A DNA stretch of 64,000 bases from Micromonospora haikouensis (GCF_900091595.1 NZ_FMCW01000012.1:124001-188000), one strand, 5' to 3'. Counted from the first letter of the stretch, positions 1 through 8,751 are shown. Numbers and translations: made by a program. The notes: a model not told the origin generated them from the letters alone.

Positions 1-80
1 GGGACGCGGACGAGGTCGACGAGTGGGCCCGCCACAATCGCCCGCGCCGCCCGCCAGCCGACGAGGACGAACAGGGCTGA
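1..80 (+). CDS. 3' end of an unidentified protein (partial)
   Basis: An open frame enters from the left edge (codons from base 3) and stops with TGA at 78-80. The visible tail is about 25 residues, very acidic and arginine-rich (it begins DADEVDEWAR and ends DEDEQG). Such a charged, disordered end is common on actinobacterial cytoplasmic proteins but identifies no family. The frame is supported only by composition and by the natural stop, so the call is tentative. Confidence 0.4.
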   Translation, partial: DADEVDEWARHNRPRRPPADEDEQG

Positions 81-130
81 GGCCTGGGCTCAGCATCGAA
101 GCCGGACCGGGACCACGCCTCCGCGCGACG

Positions 131-165
131 GGCGACCGGCGACCGGCGACCGGCGACCGGCGACC
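131..165. repeat. Tandem repeat, five GGCGACC units
   Basis: Five perfect head-to-tail copies of the 7-mer GGCGACC, preceded by a degenerate copy. They lie in the roughly 480-bp stretch between the left-edge gene and the helicase. The unit is not a multiple of three and there is no convincing coding frame, so it looks like a slippage-prone microsatellite. The rest of 81-557 holds a GntR remnant, a CAGCCC tandem repeat and one family-2 repeat. Confidence 0.8.
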
Positions 166-195
166 GGATGAGCGTGGCGCTGATCTTGGAGTTGA

Positions 196-288
196 ACATC
201 AGTGGGCGCGTTGTTCCTGCTCCGCGCCGAGGGCCTGATCGAGGGCCGCCAAGGAAAGGGCACATTCGTGCTCGCCGCCGCGGAATAG
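196..288 (+). pseudogene. Remnant of a GntR-family regulator (C-terminal wing only)
   Basis: A short frame between a TGA at 193-195 and a TAG at 286-288 encodes LRAEGLIEGRQGKGTFVLA. This is the recognition-helix end and wing of the GntR winged-helix domain, whose family pattern is (L)xxEGL(I/V)xxRQGxGTFV. Nothing upstream in this or the other frames restores the first helices or a start codon, and a 7-bp tandem repeat abuts it. It is most likely the relic of a deleted GntR gene, perhaps of the YtrA-like short type where the wing lies near the C-terminus. Confidence 0.55.
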
Positions 289-305
289 CCCACCGCACCC
301 ACCCA

Positions 306-329
306 CAGCCCCAGCCCCAGCCCCAGCCC
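306..329. repeat. Tandem repeat, four CAGCCC units
   Basis: Four consecutive copies of the hexamer CAGCCC lie directly before the family-2 repeat that starts at 330. There is no gene here; the run is a simple-sequence tract. Confidence 0.75.
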
Positions 330-389
330 AGCGATCAAAAGGTTTGCGTCATCGCAAAGATCGACTCTGACGCTTTTCTCTTGATCACC
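330..389 (+). repeat. Family-2 60-bp interspersed repeat, copy 1
   Basis: A 60-bp element ending CTCTTGATCACC, with a slightly decayed left end (GATCAAAAGG instead of GATCAAGAG). It matches copies at 29658-29717 (inverted) and 57634-57693 without any length change. Internal TTGCGTCA and TGACGC segments form a second nested inverted repeat, so single-stranded copies would fold into a long imperfect hairpin. It lies between the GntR remnant and the helicase gene. Confidence 0.9.
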
Positions 390-557
390 GGACTCGGGTG
401 GGGTGGGTAAAGCGGCTGAGCGAGTGGGTGGGGCGGAGTAGACTGTTCCCCCGCCGACGGCCGAGGTGTCCAGCACCGCAGCGGACGTCCCCGCGCCGGC
501 CATCGTTGCCGGAAACGCGAGCGGCAGTGTTGTCCCCCGCGCCGAGGAGTAGGTCGG

Positions 558-2567
558 ATGACCCCGCACGCCCCCATGTCCCTGGACACCGAACTGGCCG
601 CCGAACGGGCCCACCTGGACGCGTCCCGCGCCGCGCTGACCCGCATGCGCCAACGCACCGAGGCCCTCTTCGCCACCGGCCACAACGTCGCCGGCGACGC
701 GTACACGGCGGAGACCCTGGGGCGCACCCTGTCCCGCCGCGTCGCCGAGCTGGCCGACCAGCCCGACACCCCGCTGTTCTTCGGCCGGCTCACGTTCGGC
801 GACGAGGAGCACCACGTCGGCCGCCGGCACGTCACCGACGATCTCGGCGAGCCCATGGTGCTCGACTGGCGGGCCCCGGTCTCCCGGTCGTTCTACCGGG
901 CCAGCGCCCGCGACCCGCAGGGCGTGACCGTGCGCCGCCGGTTCGGCTTCAGCGCGGGCGCGCTGACCAGCTTCGAGGACGAGCACCTGGACCGGGGCGA
1001 GGAGCTGGGCACCGCCAGCCGCATCCTCACCGCCGAGATCGAGCGCCCCCGCGTCGGCCCGATGCGCGACATCGTCGCCACCATCCAGCCGGAGCAGGAC
1101 GAGCTGGTCCGCGCCGACCTGGCCGCCTCGATCTGCGTACAGGGCGCGCCCGGCACCGGGAAGACCGCCGTCGGGCTGCACCGGGCGGCGTACCTGCTCT
1201 ATCTGCACCGGGAGCGGCTGCGCCGGTGCGGGGTGCTGATCGTGGGGCCGAACCGGGCGTTCCTGTCGTACATCGCGGCGGTGCTGCCGGCGCTCGGCGA
1301 GGTCGAGGTCGAGCAGGCGACCGTGGAGGACCTGATCGCCCGGGTGCCGGTGCGGGCGGTGGAGGACCCGGCCGTGGCGGCGCTCAAGCACGACGCGCGG
1401 ATGGCCGAGGTGCTGCGGCGGGCCGTCGAGGCCCGGATCGCCGCCCCCACCGAGCCGATCATGGTCTCCGACGGGTCGTTCCGCTGGCGGATCGGCCTCG
1501 ACCCGCTGCACCGCGTCGTCGAGGAGACCCGCCGGGAGGGGCTGCCGTACGCCACCGGCCGGGAACGGGTGCGGGCCCGGGTGGTGGGCCTGCTGCAACG
1601 CCAGGCCGAGGCCCGCCGCGCCGAGTCGCCCGGCGACGCCTGGCTGCGCCGGATGGGCAGGATCCGCCCGGTCGCCGACTTCCTCGACGCGGTCTGGCCG
1701 GCGCTCACCCCGGAAGGGCTGGTGCACGGGCTGCTCGCCGACCCGGCGGCGCTCGCGACAGCCGCCGACGGCGTGCTCACCGAGGCCGAGCAGGCGCTGC
1801 TGACCTGGGCGAAGCCGCCGCGCACCCCGAAGGCGACGAAGTGGACGGCCGCCGACGCGGTGCTCGTCGACGAGGCCGCCGGGCTGCTGGAGCGCCCCGC
1901 CGGCTTCGGGCACGTGGTGGTCGACGAGGCGCAGGACCTCTCCCCGATGCAGTGCCGGGCCATCGCCCGTCGCAGCGAGCACGGGTCGATCACGCTGCTC
2001 GGCGACCTGGCGCAGGGCACCGCCCCGTGGGCCGCCCGCGACTGGCGGGAGTCCCTGGCCCACCTGGGCAAGCCGGACGCGACGGTGGTGCCGCTGAGCA
2101 TCGGCTTCCGGGTGCCCGCCGCCGTGGTGGCGTTCGCCAACCGGCTGCTGCCGGCGCTCGCGGTGGACGTACCCCCGGCCGAGTCGCTGCGCCGCGACGG
2201 CGCGCTGGACGTGCGTACCGTGGATGACCTGGTGGCGGCGACGGTGGACGAGGTGCGGACGGCGCTGGCCCACGACGGCTCGGTCGGGGTGATCGCCGCC
2301 GACGCCGCGGTCGGCGGGCTGCGGGCGGCGCTGGCCGACGCCGGGATCGACACCGCGACCGCCGACGACGTGGCGGCCCCGGCGCGGGTCACGGTGGTCC
2401 CGGCGACGCTGGTCAAGGGCCTGGAGTACGACCACGTGGTGACCGTGGAGCCGGCGGCGATCGTGGCGGCCGAGCCGCGCGGGCTGCACCGGCTGTACGT
2501 GGTGCTGACCCGGGCGGTGTCCCGCCTGACGGTGCTGCACACCGCCCCGCTCCCCGCCCCGCTGTAA
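558..2567 (+). CDS. helD: HelD-like superfamily 1 helicase (RNA polymerase-associated ATPase)
   Basis: The 669-residue protein has the layout of actinobacterial HelD proteins. An N-terminal antiparallel coiled coil (about residues 10-60) begins MSLDTELAAERAHLDASR, Walker A GAPGTGKT is at about 196-203, Walker B DEAQDLSPMQ at about 455, and a UvrD-type C-terminal helicase lobe ends RLYVVLTRAVSRL. HelD proteins bind stalled RNA polymerase and use ATP to strip it from nucleic acid; some relatives (HelR) give rifamycin tolerance. The ATG at 558 is preceded by GAGGAG eight bases upstream. A second in-frame ATG at 576 is possible. The TAA stop is the first three bases of a family-1 repeat. It stands alone, with no operon partner. 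Confidence 0.88.
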   Translation: MTPHAPMSLDTELAAERAHLDASRAALTRMRQRTEALFATGHNVAGDAYTAETLGRTLSRRVAELADQPDTPLFFGRLTFGDEEHHVGRRHVTDDLGEPMVLDWRAPVSRSFYRASARDPQGVTVRRRFGFSAGALTSFEDEHLDRGEELGTASRILTAEIERPRVGPMRDIVATIQPEQDELVRADLAASICVQGAPGTGKTAVGLHRAAYLLYLHRERLRRCGVLIVGPNRAFLSYIAAVLPALGEVEVEQATVEDLIARVPVRAVEDPAVAALKHDARMAEVLRRAVEARIAAPTEPIMVSDGSFRWRIGLDPLHRVVEETRREGLPYATGRERVRARVVGLLQRQAEARRAESPGDAWLRRMGRIRPVADFLDAVWPALTPEGLVHGLLADPAALATAADGVLTEAEQALLTWAKPPRTPKATKWTAADAVLVDEAAGLLERPAGFGHVVVDEAQDLSPMQCRAIARRSEHGSITLLGDLAQGTAPWAARDWRESLAHLGKPDATVVPLSIGFRVPAAVVAFANRLLPALAVDVPPAESLRRDGALDVRTVDDLVAATVDEVRTALAHDGSVGVIAADAAVGGLRAALADAGIDTATADDVAAPARVTVVPATLVKGLEYDHVVTVEPAAIVAAEPRGLHRLYVVLTRAVSRLTVLHTAPLPAPL

Positions 2568-2615
2568 GGAAGGGCCCCCTGTTAACGCATACGGTCGAGA
2601 AGGGTCCCCTTCTTA
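2565..2615 (+). repeat. Family-1 51-bp interspersed repeat, copy 1
   Basis: The element begins TAAGGAAGGG, has GTTAACGC at positions 17-24 and ends CCCCTTCTTA. Its first three bases are the helD stop codon. The inverted arms can pair into a GC-rich hairpin that could terminate helD transcription. Its centre (ATACGGTCGAG) is the same variant as the copy at 53641. Confidence 0.95.
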
Positions 2616-2689
2616 CCGGGCGGTTCACCATCGGCGGGAGTTGTGGCGATCGGTGATGATGGGTGCACCTCGTCCACTTGGGAGGCAGC

Positions 2690-4024
2690 ATGCACCTGTC
2701 GCGCCGCGATCTCCTGCTCGCCGGGGCCGGCACCGCGCTGGCGGCCACGCCCCTGCTGGCCGCCGCCCCGGCGACGGCCGCGCCCGCCGGGACCACCACG
2801 CCCGGCGGGACGGCCGCAGCCGACGGATCGGGTCCGGCCACCGGGCCGGGAGCGACGGCGGGGCGGCTGCCGGCGGACGCGCTCGACGCCGGGATCGGCG
2901 CGATCACCGACGCCGGCATGGTGGGGGTGTTCGCCGAGGCCCGCGACGGCCGGGACCGGTGGCGCGGCGCGAGCGGCATCGCCGATCTCGACACCGGGCG
3001 ACCGATGCGGCCCGGCCTCCAGCACCGGGTCGGCAGCATCACGAAGACGTTCGTGGCCGCCACGCTGCTGCGCCTGGCCGGCGAGGGCCGGGTGGCGCTG
3101 GACGCCCCGCTCGGCCGCTACCTCCCGGAGTACGCCGTGCCCGGGGTCACCGTCGAGATGCTGCTCAACCACACCAGCGGCATCGGCGACTACGACACCG
3201 TGCTGTTCACCAGCGGATACGACGTCGAGCGGCTCCGGTTCACCACGTTCACCCCGGACCAGCTCGTCCGGATCGGGCTCGGCGAGCCCCGCACCGGGGC
3301 GCCGGGGGCGGGGTTCGCGTACTCGAACACCAACTACATCCTGGCCGGCCTGGTCGTCGAGCGGGTGACCGGCCGCGGCGCGGCCGACGAGGTGCACCGG
3401 CGGGTCATCCGGCCGCTGGGGCTGCACCAGACGTACTTCCCGGGGCGGCGGACCCGGATCGCCGGGCCGCACAGCGAGGCGTACCTGCCCTGGTACGACG
3501 GCCAACTCCGCGACTTCAGCGTGGCGAACATGTCGTGGGCGTGGACGGCCGGCGCGCTGGTCTCCACGGCGGCCGACCTCAACCGGTTCTTCCGCGCGCT
3601 GCTCGGGGGCCGGCTGCTGCGCCCGGCCGAGCTGGCCCGGATGCGGACCACCGTGCCGCTGGACCCGACGCAGCCGGAGGCCGGCGGGTACGGCCTCGGC
3701 CTGCTGTGGCTGGCGCTGCCCGGCGGCCGGCTCTGGGGGCACGACGGGGTGGTCTTCGGGCACGCCACGATCTCGCTGCACGCCCCCGACGGCTCCCGCC
3801 AGGTGACGCTCGGCACGAACGTCACCCATTACCAGGTGCCGGGCCAGCCCGACCCGATCGGGGCCGCCACCGGCGCGTTCCTGGTCACCGCCCTGTCCGG
3901 TGCGGTCACCGCGCGGTCGGCGGGCGCGACCCGGACGCCGACCCCGGCGACCCCGCTGCCGGCCCCGCTGCCGGCGACCCCGGCACCGGGGAGCCCGGCG
4001 TTGACCCGGCCCCTGCCCCGCTGA
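2690..4024 (+). CDS. Secreted serine hydrolase, beta-lactamase/DD-peptidase family
   Basis: A 444-residue class C beta-lactamase-like protein, resembling Streptomyces R61-type D-alanyl-D-alanine carboxypeptidase. The N-terminus has a twin-arginine signal (SRRDLLLAGAG) followed by an Ala-rich region, implying Tat export. The catalytic SxxK motif is SITK (about residue 116), the second motif is YSNTNY (about 210), and the KTG-equivalent is HDG in WGHDGVVFG (about 350). The last 40 residues are Pro/Thr-rich and probably disordered. The ATG at 2690 follows GGAGG; a GTG 27 bases upstream would lengthen the signal peptide unnaturally. It probably acts on peptidoglycan peptides or beta-lactams, but substrate cannot be read from sequence. 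Confidence 0.85.
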   Translation: MHLSRRDLLLAGAGTALAATPLLAAAPATAAPAGTTTPGGTAAADGSGPATGPGATAGRLPADALDAGIGAITDAGMVGVFAEARDGRDRWRGASGIADLDTGRPMRPGLQHRVGSITKTFVAATLLRLAGEGRVALDAPLGRYLPEYAVPGVTVEMLLNHTSGIGDYDTVLFTSGYDVERLRFTTFTPDQLVRIGLGEPRTGAPGAGFAYSNTNYILAGLVVERVTGRGAADEVHRRVIRPLGLHQTYFPGRRTRIAGPHSEAYLPWYDGQLRDFSVANMSWAWTAGALVSTAADLNRFFRALLGGRLLRPAELARMRTTVPLDPTQPEAGGYGLGLLWLALPGGRLWGHDGVVFGHATISLHAPDGSRQVTLGTNVTHYQVPGQPDPIGAATGAFLVTALSGAVTARSAGATRTPTPATPLPAPLPATPAPGSPALTRPLPR

Positions 4025-4156
4025 CCTCCGCGCCGGCCCGGCACGGTCACTCCGGCGGTCACCACACGGCCGATGGACCCTGCCCCCGGTGGCGCGAGGG
4101 GAGTACACCGAAGGTGACGGCCGACCGTGTCCGCCGGCCCGACCAAAGGAGCACCG

Positions 4157-5068
4157 ATGATCCTCGCCCGCGCCGACCAGGCCACCCGCCGGTACGGCGA
4201 CGTGCTCGCCCTCGACCGGGTCGACCTCGACGTGCGCGCGGGTGAGCTGGTCGGCCTGCTCGGGCCGAACGGCGCCGGCAAGAGCACCCTGCTCAACCTG
4301 CTCGTCGGGCTGCGCCGGCCCACCGCCGGCCGGGTCGAGCTGTTCGGCGGCGACCCGCGCGACCCCGCCCACCGCCTGCAGGTCGGGGTGACGCCGCAGG
4401 AGACCGGGCTGCCGGCCACCCTGCGGGTCGGCGAGGTGGTCGACTTCGTCGCCGCGCACTACCCGGACCCGGTCCCCCGGGGCGAGCTGCTCGACCGGTT
4501 CGGCCTCACCGACCAGGCACGCCGGCAGACCGGCGGCCTCTCCGGCGGCCAGCGGCGGCGGCTGGCCGTGGCGCTCGCCTTCGTCGGCCGGCCCCGGCTG
4601 GTGCTCCTCGACGAGCCGACCACCGGGCTCGACGTCGAGGCCCGGCACACCCTGTGGGAGGCGATCCGCGGCTTCCACGCCGACGGCGGCACCGTGCTGC
4701 TGAGCAGCCACTACCTGGAGGAGGTGGAGGCGCTCGCGCACCGGGTGGTGGTGATCGGGCAGGGCCGGGTGCTGGCCGACGACACCACGGCGGCGATCCG
4801 CTCGGTGGTCGGCGTACGCCGGGTCAGCCTGGTCGCGGGCGACCTGCCGGACCTGCCGGGCGTGGTCCGCGTCGAGCAGGTCGACGACCGCACCCACCTG
4901 CTCACCACCGACGCCGACCGGCTGGTCCGGGAGCTGGTGGCCAGCGGGGTGTCCTTCCGCGACCTGGAGGTGCGCCCCACCTCGCTGGAGGAGGCGTTCC
5001 TGGCCATCACCGCCCCGGGCGGGCAGGGCACCGTCACTGTCCCGGGCCAGCAGGCCACCGCCGCGTGA
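4157..5068 (+). CDS. ABC-2 exporter ATP-binding protein
   Basis: A 303-residue DrrA/CcmA-type ATPase. Visible motifs are Walker [10 protein letters not shown], the ABC signature LSGGQRRRLAVALA, Walker B LVLLDEPTTGLD and the switch histidine in SSHYLEEVE. A C-terminal extension of about 80 residues is typical of drug or lipid exporters of this group. The ATG at 4157 follows AAAGGAG with five bases between. The gene is followed after 14 bases by its membrane partner, so the two make one exporter. The substrate is unknown and no regulator gene is adjacent. Confidence 0.9.
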   Translation: MILARADQATRRYGDVLALDRVDLDVRAGELVGLLGPNGAGKSTLLNLLVGLRRPTAGRVELFGGDPRDPAHRLQVGVTPQETGLPATLRVGEVVDFVAAHYPDPVPRGELLDRFGLTDQARRQTGGLSGGQRRRLAVALAFVGRPRLVLLDEPTTGLDVEARHTLWEAIRGFHADGGTVLLSSHYLEEVEALAHRVVVIGQGRVLADDTTAAIRSVVGVRRVSLVAGDLPDLPGVVRVEQVDDRTHLLTTDADRLVRELVASGVSFRDLEVRPTSLEEAFLAITAPGGQGTVTVPGQQATAA

Positions 5069-5082
5069 GGAGACCGACCCCC

Positions 5083-5820
5083 GTGAGACTCGCCCTCGTG
5101 CACGCCCGCTACCAGCTGTTGCAGACGCTCCGCATCCCGGTGGCGGTCTTCGGCAGCGCCTTCTTCCCGGCCGTGGCGATGCTCTTCTTCGTGGTCCCGT
5201 TCGCCGGGGACGACCCGACGGGCGCCACCTACGCCACCGCCGCGATGGTCACGTTCGCGGTGATGAGCGCCAACATCTTCCAGTACGGCGTGGGCGTCGC
5301 CGAGGACCGCGACCAGCCCTGGAACCCGTACACCCGGACCCTGCCGGCCGGGGCGGCGCCGGCCTTCGCCGGACGGGTGCTCGCGGGCCTGGCGCTGACC
5401 TTCCTCTCCCTGCTCCCGGTGGTGGTGATCGCGGCGCTGTTCACCGACGCCCGGATCAGCCCCGGGGCGTTCGTCCTGGCCGTCGTCGTGGTCGGGCTGA
5501 TCTCCGTGCCGTTCACGCTGATGGGCCTCGCCATCGGGTACGCGCTGCCGAGCAAGGCGGCGATCGTGGTGGCCCAGATCGTCTTCTTTCCGCTGGCGTT
5601 CGGGGGCGGCCTGCTCTCCGCGCCGGACGCCGCGCCCGCCTTCGTCAGGGCGATCGCGCCGTACCTGCCGACGCGGGGCGCGGTCGAGCTGATGTGGGCG
5701 GCGGTCGGCGACTGGCGTCCCGCGCCGGTGTCGGTGGTGATGCTCGGCGTCTGGGTGGTGGCGCTGGCGGCGCTCGCCGGTTGGGCGTACCGGCGCGACG
5801 AGGGCCGTCGCTTCCGCTGA
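5083..5820 (+). CDS. ABC-2 type membrane permease
   Basis: A 245-residue integral membrane protein with about six hydrophobic segments (for example LALTFLSLLPVVVIAALF and FVLAVVVVGLISVPFTLMG), matching the ABC2_membrane fold. It starts with GTG at 5083, 14 bases after the ATPase stop, with GAGGAGA as ribosome-binding site. Together with the preceding ATPase it forms a two-gene exporter, presumably a homodimer of each. Confidence 0.85.
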   Translation: MRLALVHARYQLLQTLRIPVAVFGSAFFPAVAMLFFVVPFAGDDPTGATYATAAMVTFAVMSANIFQYGVGVAEDRDQPWNPYTRTLPAGAAPAFAGRVLAGLALTFLSLLPVVVIAALFTDARISPGAFVLAVVVVGLISVPFTLMGLAIGYALPSKAAIVVAQIVFFPLAFGGGLLSAPDAAPAFVRAIAPYLPTRGAVELMWAAVGDWRPAPVSVVMLGVWVVALAALAGWAYRRDEGRRFR

Positions 5821-5997
5821 CGACCCGCGCCGTGGGGCGCTGTTCGGGCCGGCGATCGGCCGTGGGGCGCGGGCCGGGGCCGGCGAGCGCCGCCCGGCTG
5901 GGGTTATTCGTCCCGTTTGAGCCCGTTCCATCGGGTTGCGGTGCCAGGATGCGGGCAGGGCGTCCCACCGGGCCGCCACCTGTGGAGAGGGGTCAGC

Positions 5998-6789
5998 GTG
6001 AGCAGCGTCCCGCCGGGCACGCCGTGCTGGGCCGACCTGGCCACCCCGGGCCTGGCGGAGGCCCGGCGCTTCTACCCGGAACTGTTCGGCTGGACCACCC
6101 GGATCGCCCCGCAGCCGGAGGCCGCCGGCTACACCACGTTCCTGCTCGACGGGCGCGCCGTGGCCGGGGCCGGTCCGCCCGCCGCGCCGGACCAGGTGCC
6201 GATCTGGTCGACGTACGTGGCGACCGACCACGCGGACCTGGTCACGACCCGCGTCGAGGCGGCCGGCGGGCAGGTGCTGGTCGCCCCGTTCGACGTGTTC
6301 GACCAGGGCCGGATGGCGGTCTTCGCCGACCCGGCCGGCGCGGTGTTCAGCGTCTGGCAGCCGATGGCCCACCCCGGGGCGGAACTCTTCGACACCCCCG
6401 GGGCGATGAGCTGGAACGAGCTGGTCACCCCCGACCCGGAGGGCGCGAAGGTCTTCTACGAGCTGGTCTTCGGCTGGCACCCGGAGGAACAGCCGGCGGG
6501 GCCGGTCCCGCCGGAGGTCGGCGACTCCCCCTACACCGGCTGGCGGTGCGGCGAACGGATCGTCGGCGGGATGATGCCGCCGCTGGCCGACGACTTCCCG
6601 GCCGACCTGCCGGCGTACTGGACCGTGTACTTCGCCGTGGCCGACGCCGACGCCACCGCCCAGCGGGCCGCCGAGCTGGGCGGTTCCGTCCTGGTGCCGC
6701 CCCACGACACCCCGCAGGGCCGCCTCGCCGCGCTGCGCGACCCCGAGGGCGCGCTGTTCTCGGTCATCGCCCGCCCCGCGCGCGGCTGA
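5998..6789 (+). CDS. VOC-superfamily protein with two glyoxalase-like domains
   Basis: A 263-residue protein made of two tandem vicinal-oxygen-chelate domains. The first starts PCWADLATPGLAEARRFY and ends PAGAVFSVWQP; the second starts MSWNELVTPDPEGAKVFY and ends PEGALFSVIARP. Length and order match the mycobacterial Rv0577/TB27.3 (CFP30B) family, a glyoxalase-like group of unsettled function. The GTG start at 5998 follows GGAGAGGGG; an upstream start at 5917 lacks a ribosome-binding site. It is convergent with the B12 importer genes, separated by a family-1 repeat. Confidence 0.85.
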   Translation: MSSVPPGTPCWADLATPGLAEARRFYPELFGWTTRIAPQPEAAGYTTFLLDGRAVAGAGPPAAPDQVPIWSTYVATDHADLVTTRVEAAGGQVLVAPFDVFDQGRMAVFADPAGAVFSVWQPMAHPGAELFDTPGAMSWNELVTPDPEGAKVFYELVFGWHPEEQPAGPVPPEVGDSPYTGWRCGERIVGGMMPPLADDFPADLPAYWTVYFAVADADATAQRAAELGGSVLVPPHDTPQGRLAALRDPEGALFSVIARPARG

Positions 6790-6804
6790 CGGCCAGCGGC
6801 TTGT

Positions 6805-6855
6805 TTGCAGGGGCCCCTTCCTATACAGAAAGCGTTAACAGGGGGCCCTTCCTTG
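6805..6855 (-). repeat. Family-1 51-bp interspersed repeat, copy 2
   Basis: Reading on the minus strand, the element starts CAAGGAAGGG four bases after the btuD stop and ends in a slightly decayed CCCCTGCAAAC. It lies between two convergent genes (VOC protein and btuD), where its GGGGCCC hairpin arms could act as a terminator for both. Confidence 0.93.
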
Positions 6856-6859
6856 CGCC

Positions 6860-7672
6860 TCAGCGGGGGCGGACCGGGACCACCAGCGGGCCGTGCTCGC
6901 CGGGCAGGACGCGGACGGAGGCGCGGTAGTGCGTCGCCAGCAGGTCCTCGGTGAGCACGTCGCGCGGCGGGCCGGCGGCGGCCACCCGGCCCGCCGCGAG
7001 CAGGACCATCCGGTCGGCGTACTCGCCGGCCAGGGAGAGGTCGTGCATGGTGGCGAGGACGGTGAGGCCGTGCTCGCGGCGGAGCTGGTCGACCAGTTCG
7101 AGCACCTCCTGCTGATGGCCGATGTCGAGGGCGCTGGTCGGCTCGTCGAGCAGCAGCAGGGTCGCCCCCTGCGCCAGCGCCCGGGCCAGGAAGACCCGCT
7201 GCCGCTCGCCGCCGGAGAGGGTGGCCAGCTCGCGGCGGCCGAAGCCGCCGAGGTCGAGGCGGTCCAGCACGTCCCGCACGGCGGCCAGGTCGGCGGCGGA
7301 CTCCCGGCCCAACGGCGGGACGTACGGGCTGCGGCCGAGGAGCACGTAGTCGAAGACGGTCATGCCGGCCGGGACGACCGGGGACTGCGCGACGGTGGCC
7401 ACCACCCGGGCCCGCTCGCGGCGGCGCAGCGCCTCGCTCGGCGTACCGAAGATGCGGATCGCGCCCGGCGCGGGCAGCAGGCCGCCGAGCGCGCGCAGCA
7501 GGGTCGACTTGCCGGCGCCGTTCGGGCCGATCACGGTGACCCACTCGCCCCGCTCGACGGTCAGGTCGACGCCGGCCAGGATCGGCGCGCCGTCCAGGCT
7601 GACCCGCAGGCCACACACCTCGACCGCGGGCGCGGCACCCGGCGACGGGTCGTCGGCCGACGGGGCGCTCAC
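6860..7672 (-). CDS. btuD: Vitamin B12 ABC importer ATP-binding protein
   Basis: A 270-residue FecE/BtuD-type ATPase energising cobalamin uptake. Motifs are Walker [10 protein letters not shown] (about 46-54), signature TLSGGERQRVFLARAL (about 150) and Walker B LLLLDEPTSALD (about 171), then the histidine in TMHDLSLAG. The GTG start at 7672 overlaps the btuC stop in GTGA, so the two are translationally coupled. The frame stays open well upstream inside btuC, but that extension is out-of-frame btuC sequence. It is last in the riboswitch-controlled btuF-btuC-btuD operon. Confidence 0.9.
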   Translation of the reverse strand: MSAPSADDPSPGAAPAVEVCGLRVSLDGAPILAGVDLTVERGEWVTVIGPNGAGKSTLLRALGGLLPAPGAIRIFGTPSEALRRRERARVVATVAQSPVVPAGMTVFDYVLLGRSPYVPPLGRESAADLAAVRDVLDRLDLGGFGRRELATLSGGERQRVFLARALAQGATLLLLDEPTSALDIGHQQEVLELVDQLRREHGLTVLATMHDLSLAGEYADRMVLLAAGRVAAAGPPRDVLTEDLLATHYRASVRVLPGEHGPLVVPVRPR

Positions 7673-8751
7673 GTGAGCACCCGGCGGGCGGTGCGCAGCA
7701 CGAGGACGAAGAACGGGCCGCCCAGCAGCGCGGTGACCACGCCGATGGGCACCTCGGCGGGGGCGGCGGCGGTCCGGGCGACCACGTCGGTCAGCGCCAG
7801 GAACGCCCCGCCGAACAGCAGGGACAGCGGCAGGATCACCCGGTAGCTGGAGCCGGCGAGCAGCCGCACGGTGTGCGGGACGATGATCCCGACGAAGCCG
7901 ATCAGCCCGGACGCGGAGACGGCGGCGGCGGTGCCGAGCGACGCGGCCGCGATCAGCAGGTAGCGGGAGCGCTGCGGGTGCAGGCCGAGGCTGCTGGCCT
8001 CGTCGTCGCCGACGGAGAGGACGTCCAGCTCGCGCCGGTGCAGCAGCACCACGACGGTGGTGAGCAGGAAGTACGGCAGGACGAGCCGGACGTCGTGCCA
8101 GCCGGCGGTGGCCAGCCGGCCGAGCAGCCACGAGTAGACCTGCTGGATGCTGTCGGAGTTGCGCTGGAGCAGGTACGTCTGCCCGGCGGAGAGGAACGCG
8201 GACACGGCCACCCCGGCCAGGATCAGGGTGGCGGTGGAGCGCCCCCGCCCGCCGGCCACCCCGAGCAGGTACGTCATGGCGACCGCGCCGAGCGAGCCGA
8301 CGAACGCGGCGAGGGGGATGGTGAGCGGGAGCCCGGTCAGCGCGCCGCCCGCCCCGGCCCCGAGGGAGATCACGGCGGTGACGGCGAGCCCGGCCCCGGC
8401 CGCCACCCCGAGCAGGTACGGGTCGGCCAGCGGGTTGCGGAACACGCCCTGGTAGCAGCCGCCGGCCAGGGCGAGCAGGCCGCCGACGAGCAGCCCGAGC
8501 ACGACCCGAGGCAGCCGCAGCTCGGTGACGATGGCGATCTCGCGTTCGCTCAGCCCGCTGTCGAGGCGCACGCCGGGCAGCAGGTTGAGCAGTTCGGCGG
8601 CGACGCTGCCGGGGGGCAGGCTGACCGGGCCGAGGGAGACTCCGGCGACGAGCGCGACGAGCACGGCGGCGACCCCCGCGGCGAGCCAGCCGGGCCGCAG
8701 CCCGGCCGGCCGCTGCGCGAAGGAGGGGCCCCTTGTTAACGCTTTCTGCAT
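7669..8751 (-). CDS. btuC: Vitamin B12 ABC importer permease (FecCD/BtuC family)
   Basis: A permease of up to 360 residues with about ten membrane helices. FecCD hallmarks are NPLADPYLLGV in the first half and SGLIGFVGIIVPHTVRL in the second. The best start is ATG at 8751, which lies inside a family-1 repeat; its ribosome-binding site (AAGAAGG) is also repeat sequence. The first dozen residues (MQKALTRGPSFA) are therefore repeat-encoded, and the first hydrophobic helix begins around residue 21. A downstream GTG within that helix is a less likely start. It lies between btuF and btuD in the B12-uptake operon. Confidence 0.88.
   Translation of the reverse strand: MQKALTRGPSFAQRPAGLRPGWLAAGVAAVLVALVAGVSLGPVSLPPGSVAAELLNLLPGVRLDSGLSEREIAIVTELRLPRVVLGLLVGGLLALAGGCYQGVFRNPLADPYLLGVAAGAGLAVTAVISLGAGAGGALTGLPLTIPLAAFVGSLGAVAMTYLLGVAGGRGRSTATLILAGVAVSAFLSAGQTYLLQRNSDSIQQVYSWLLGRLATAGWHDVRLVLPYFLLTTVVVLLHRRELDVLSVGDDEASSLGLHPQRSRYLLIAAASLGTAAAVSASGLIGFVGIIVPHTVRLLAGSSYRVILPLSLLFGGAFLALTDVVARTAAAPAEVPIGVVTALLGGPFFVLVLRTARRVLT

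Noticed and set aside
2565..2615. Family-1 repeats as ordinary intrinsic terminators only
   Set aside because: The fixed 51-bp length, conserved asymmetric centre, in-gene copy, within-operon copy and divergent-promoter copy are not explained by termination alone, although a terminating role at convergent sites remains possible.
6860..8131. A 423-residue version of BtuD starting inside btuC
   Set aside because: The upstream part is out-of-frame btuC sequence; the GTG overlapping the btuC stop gives a normal-length ATPase.
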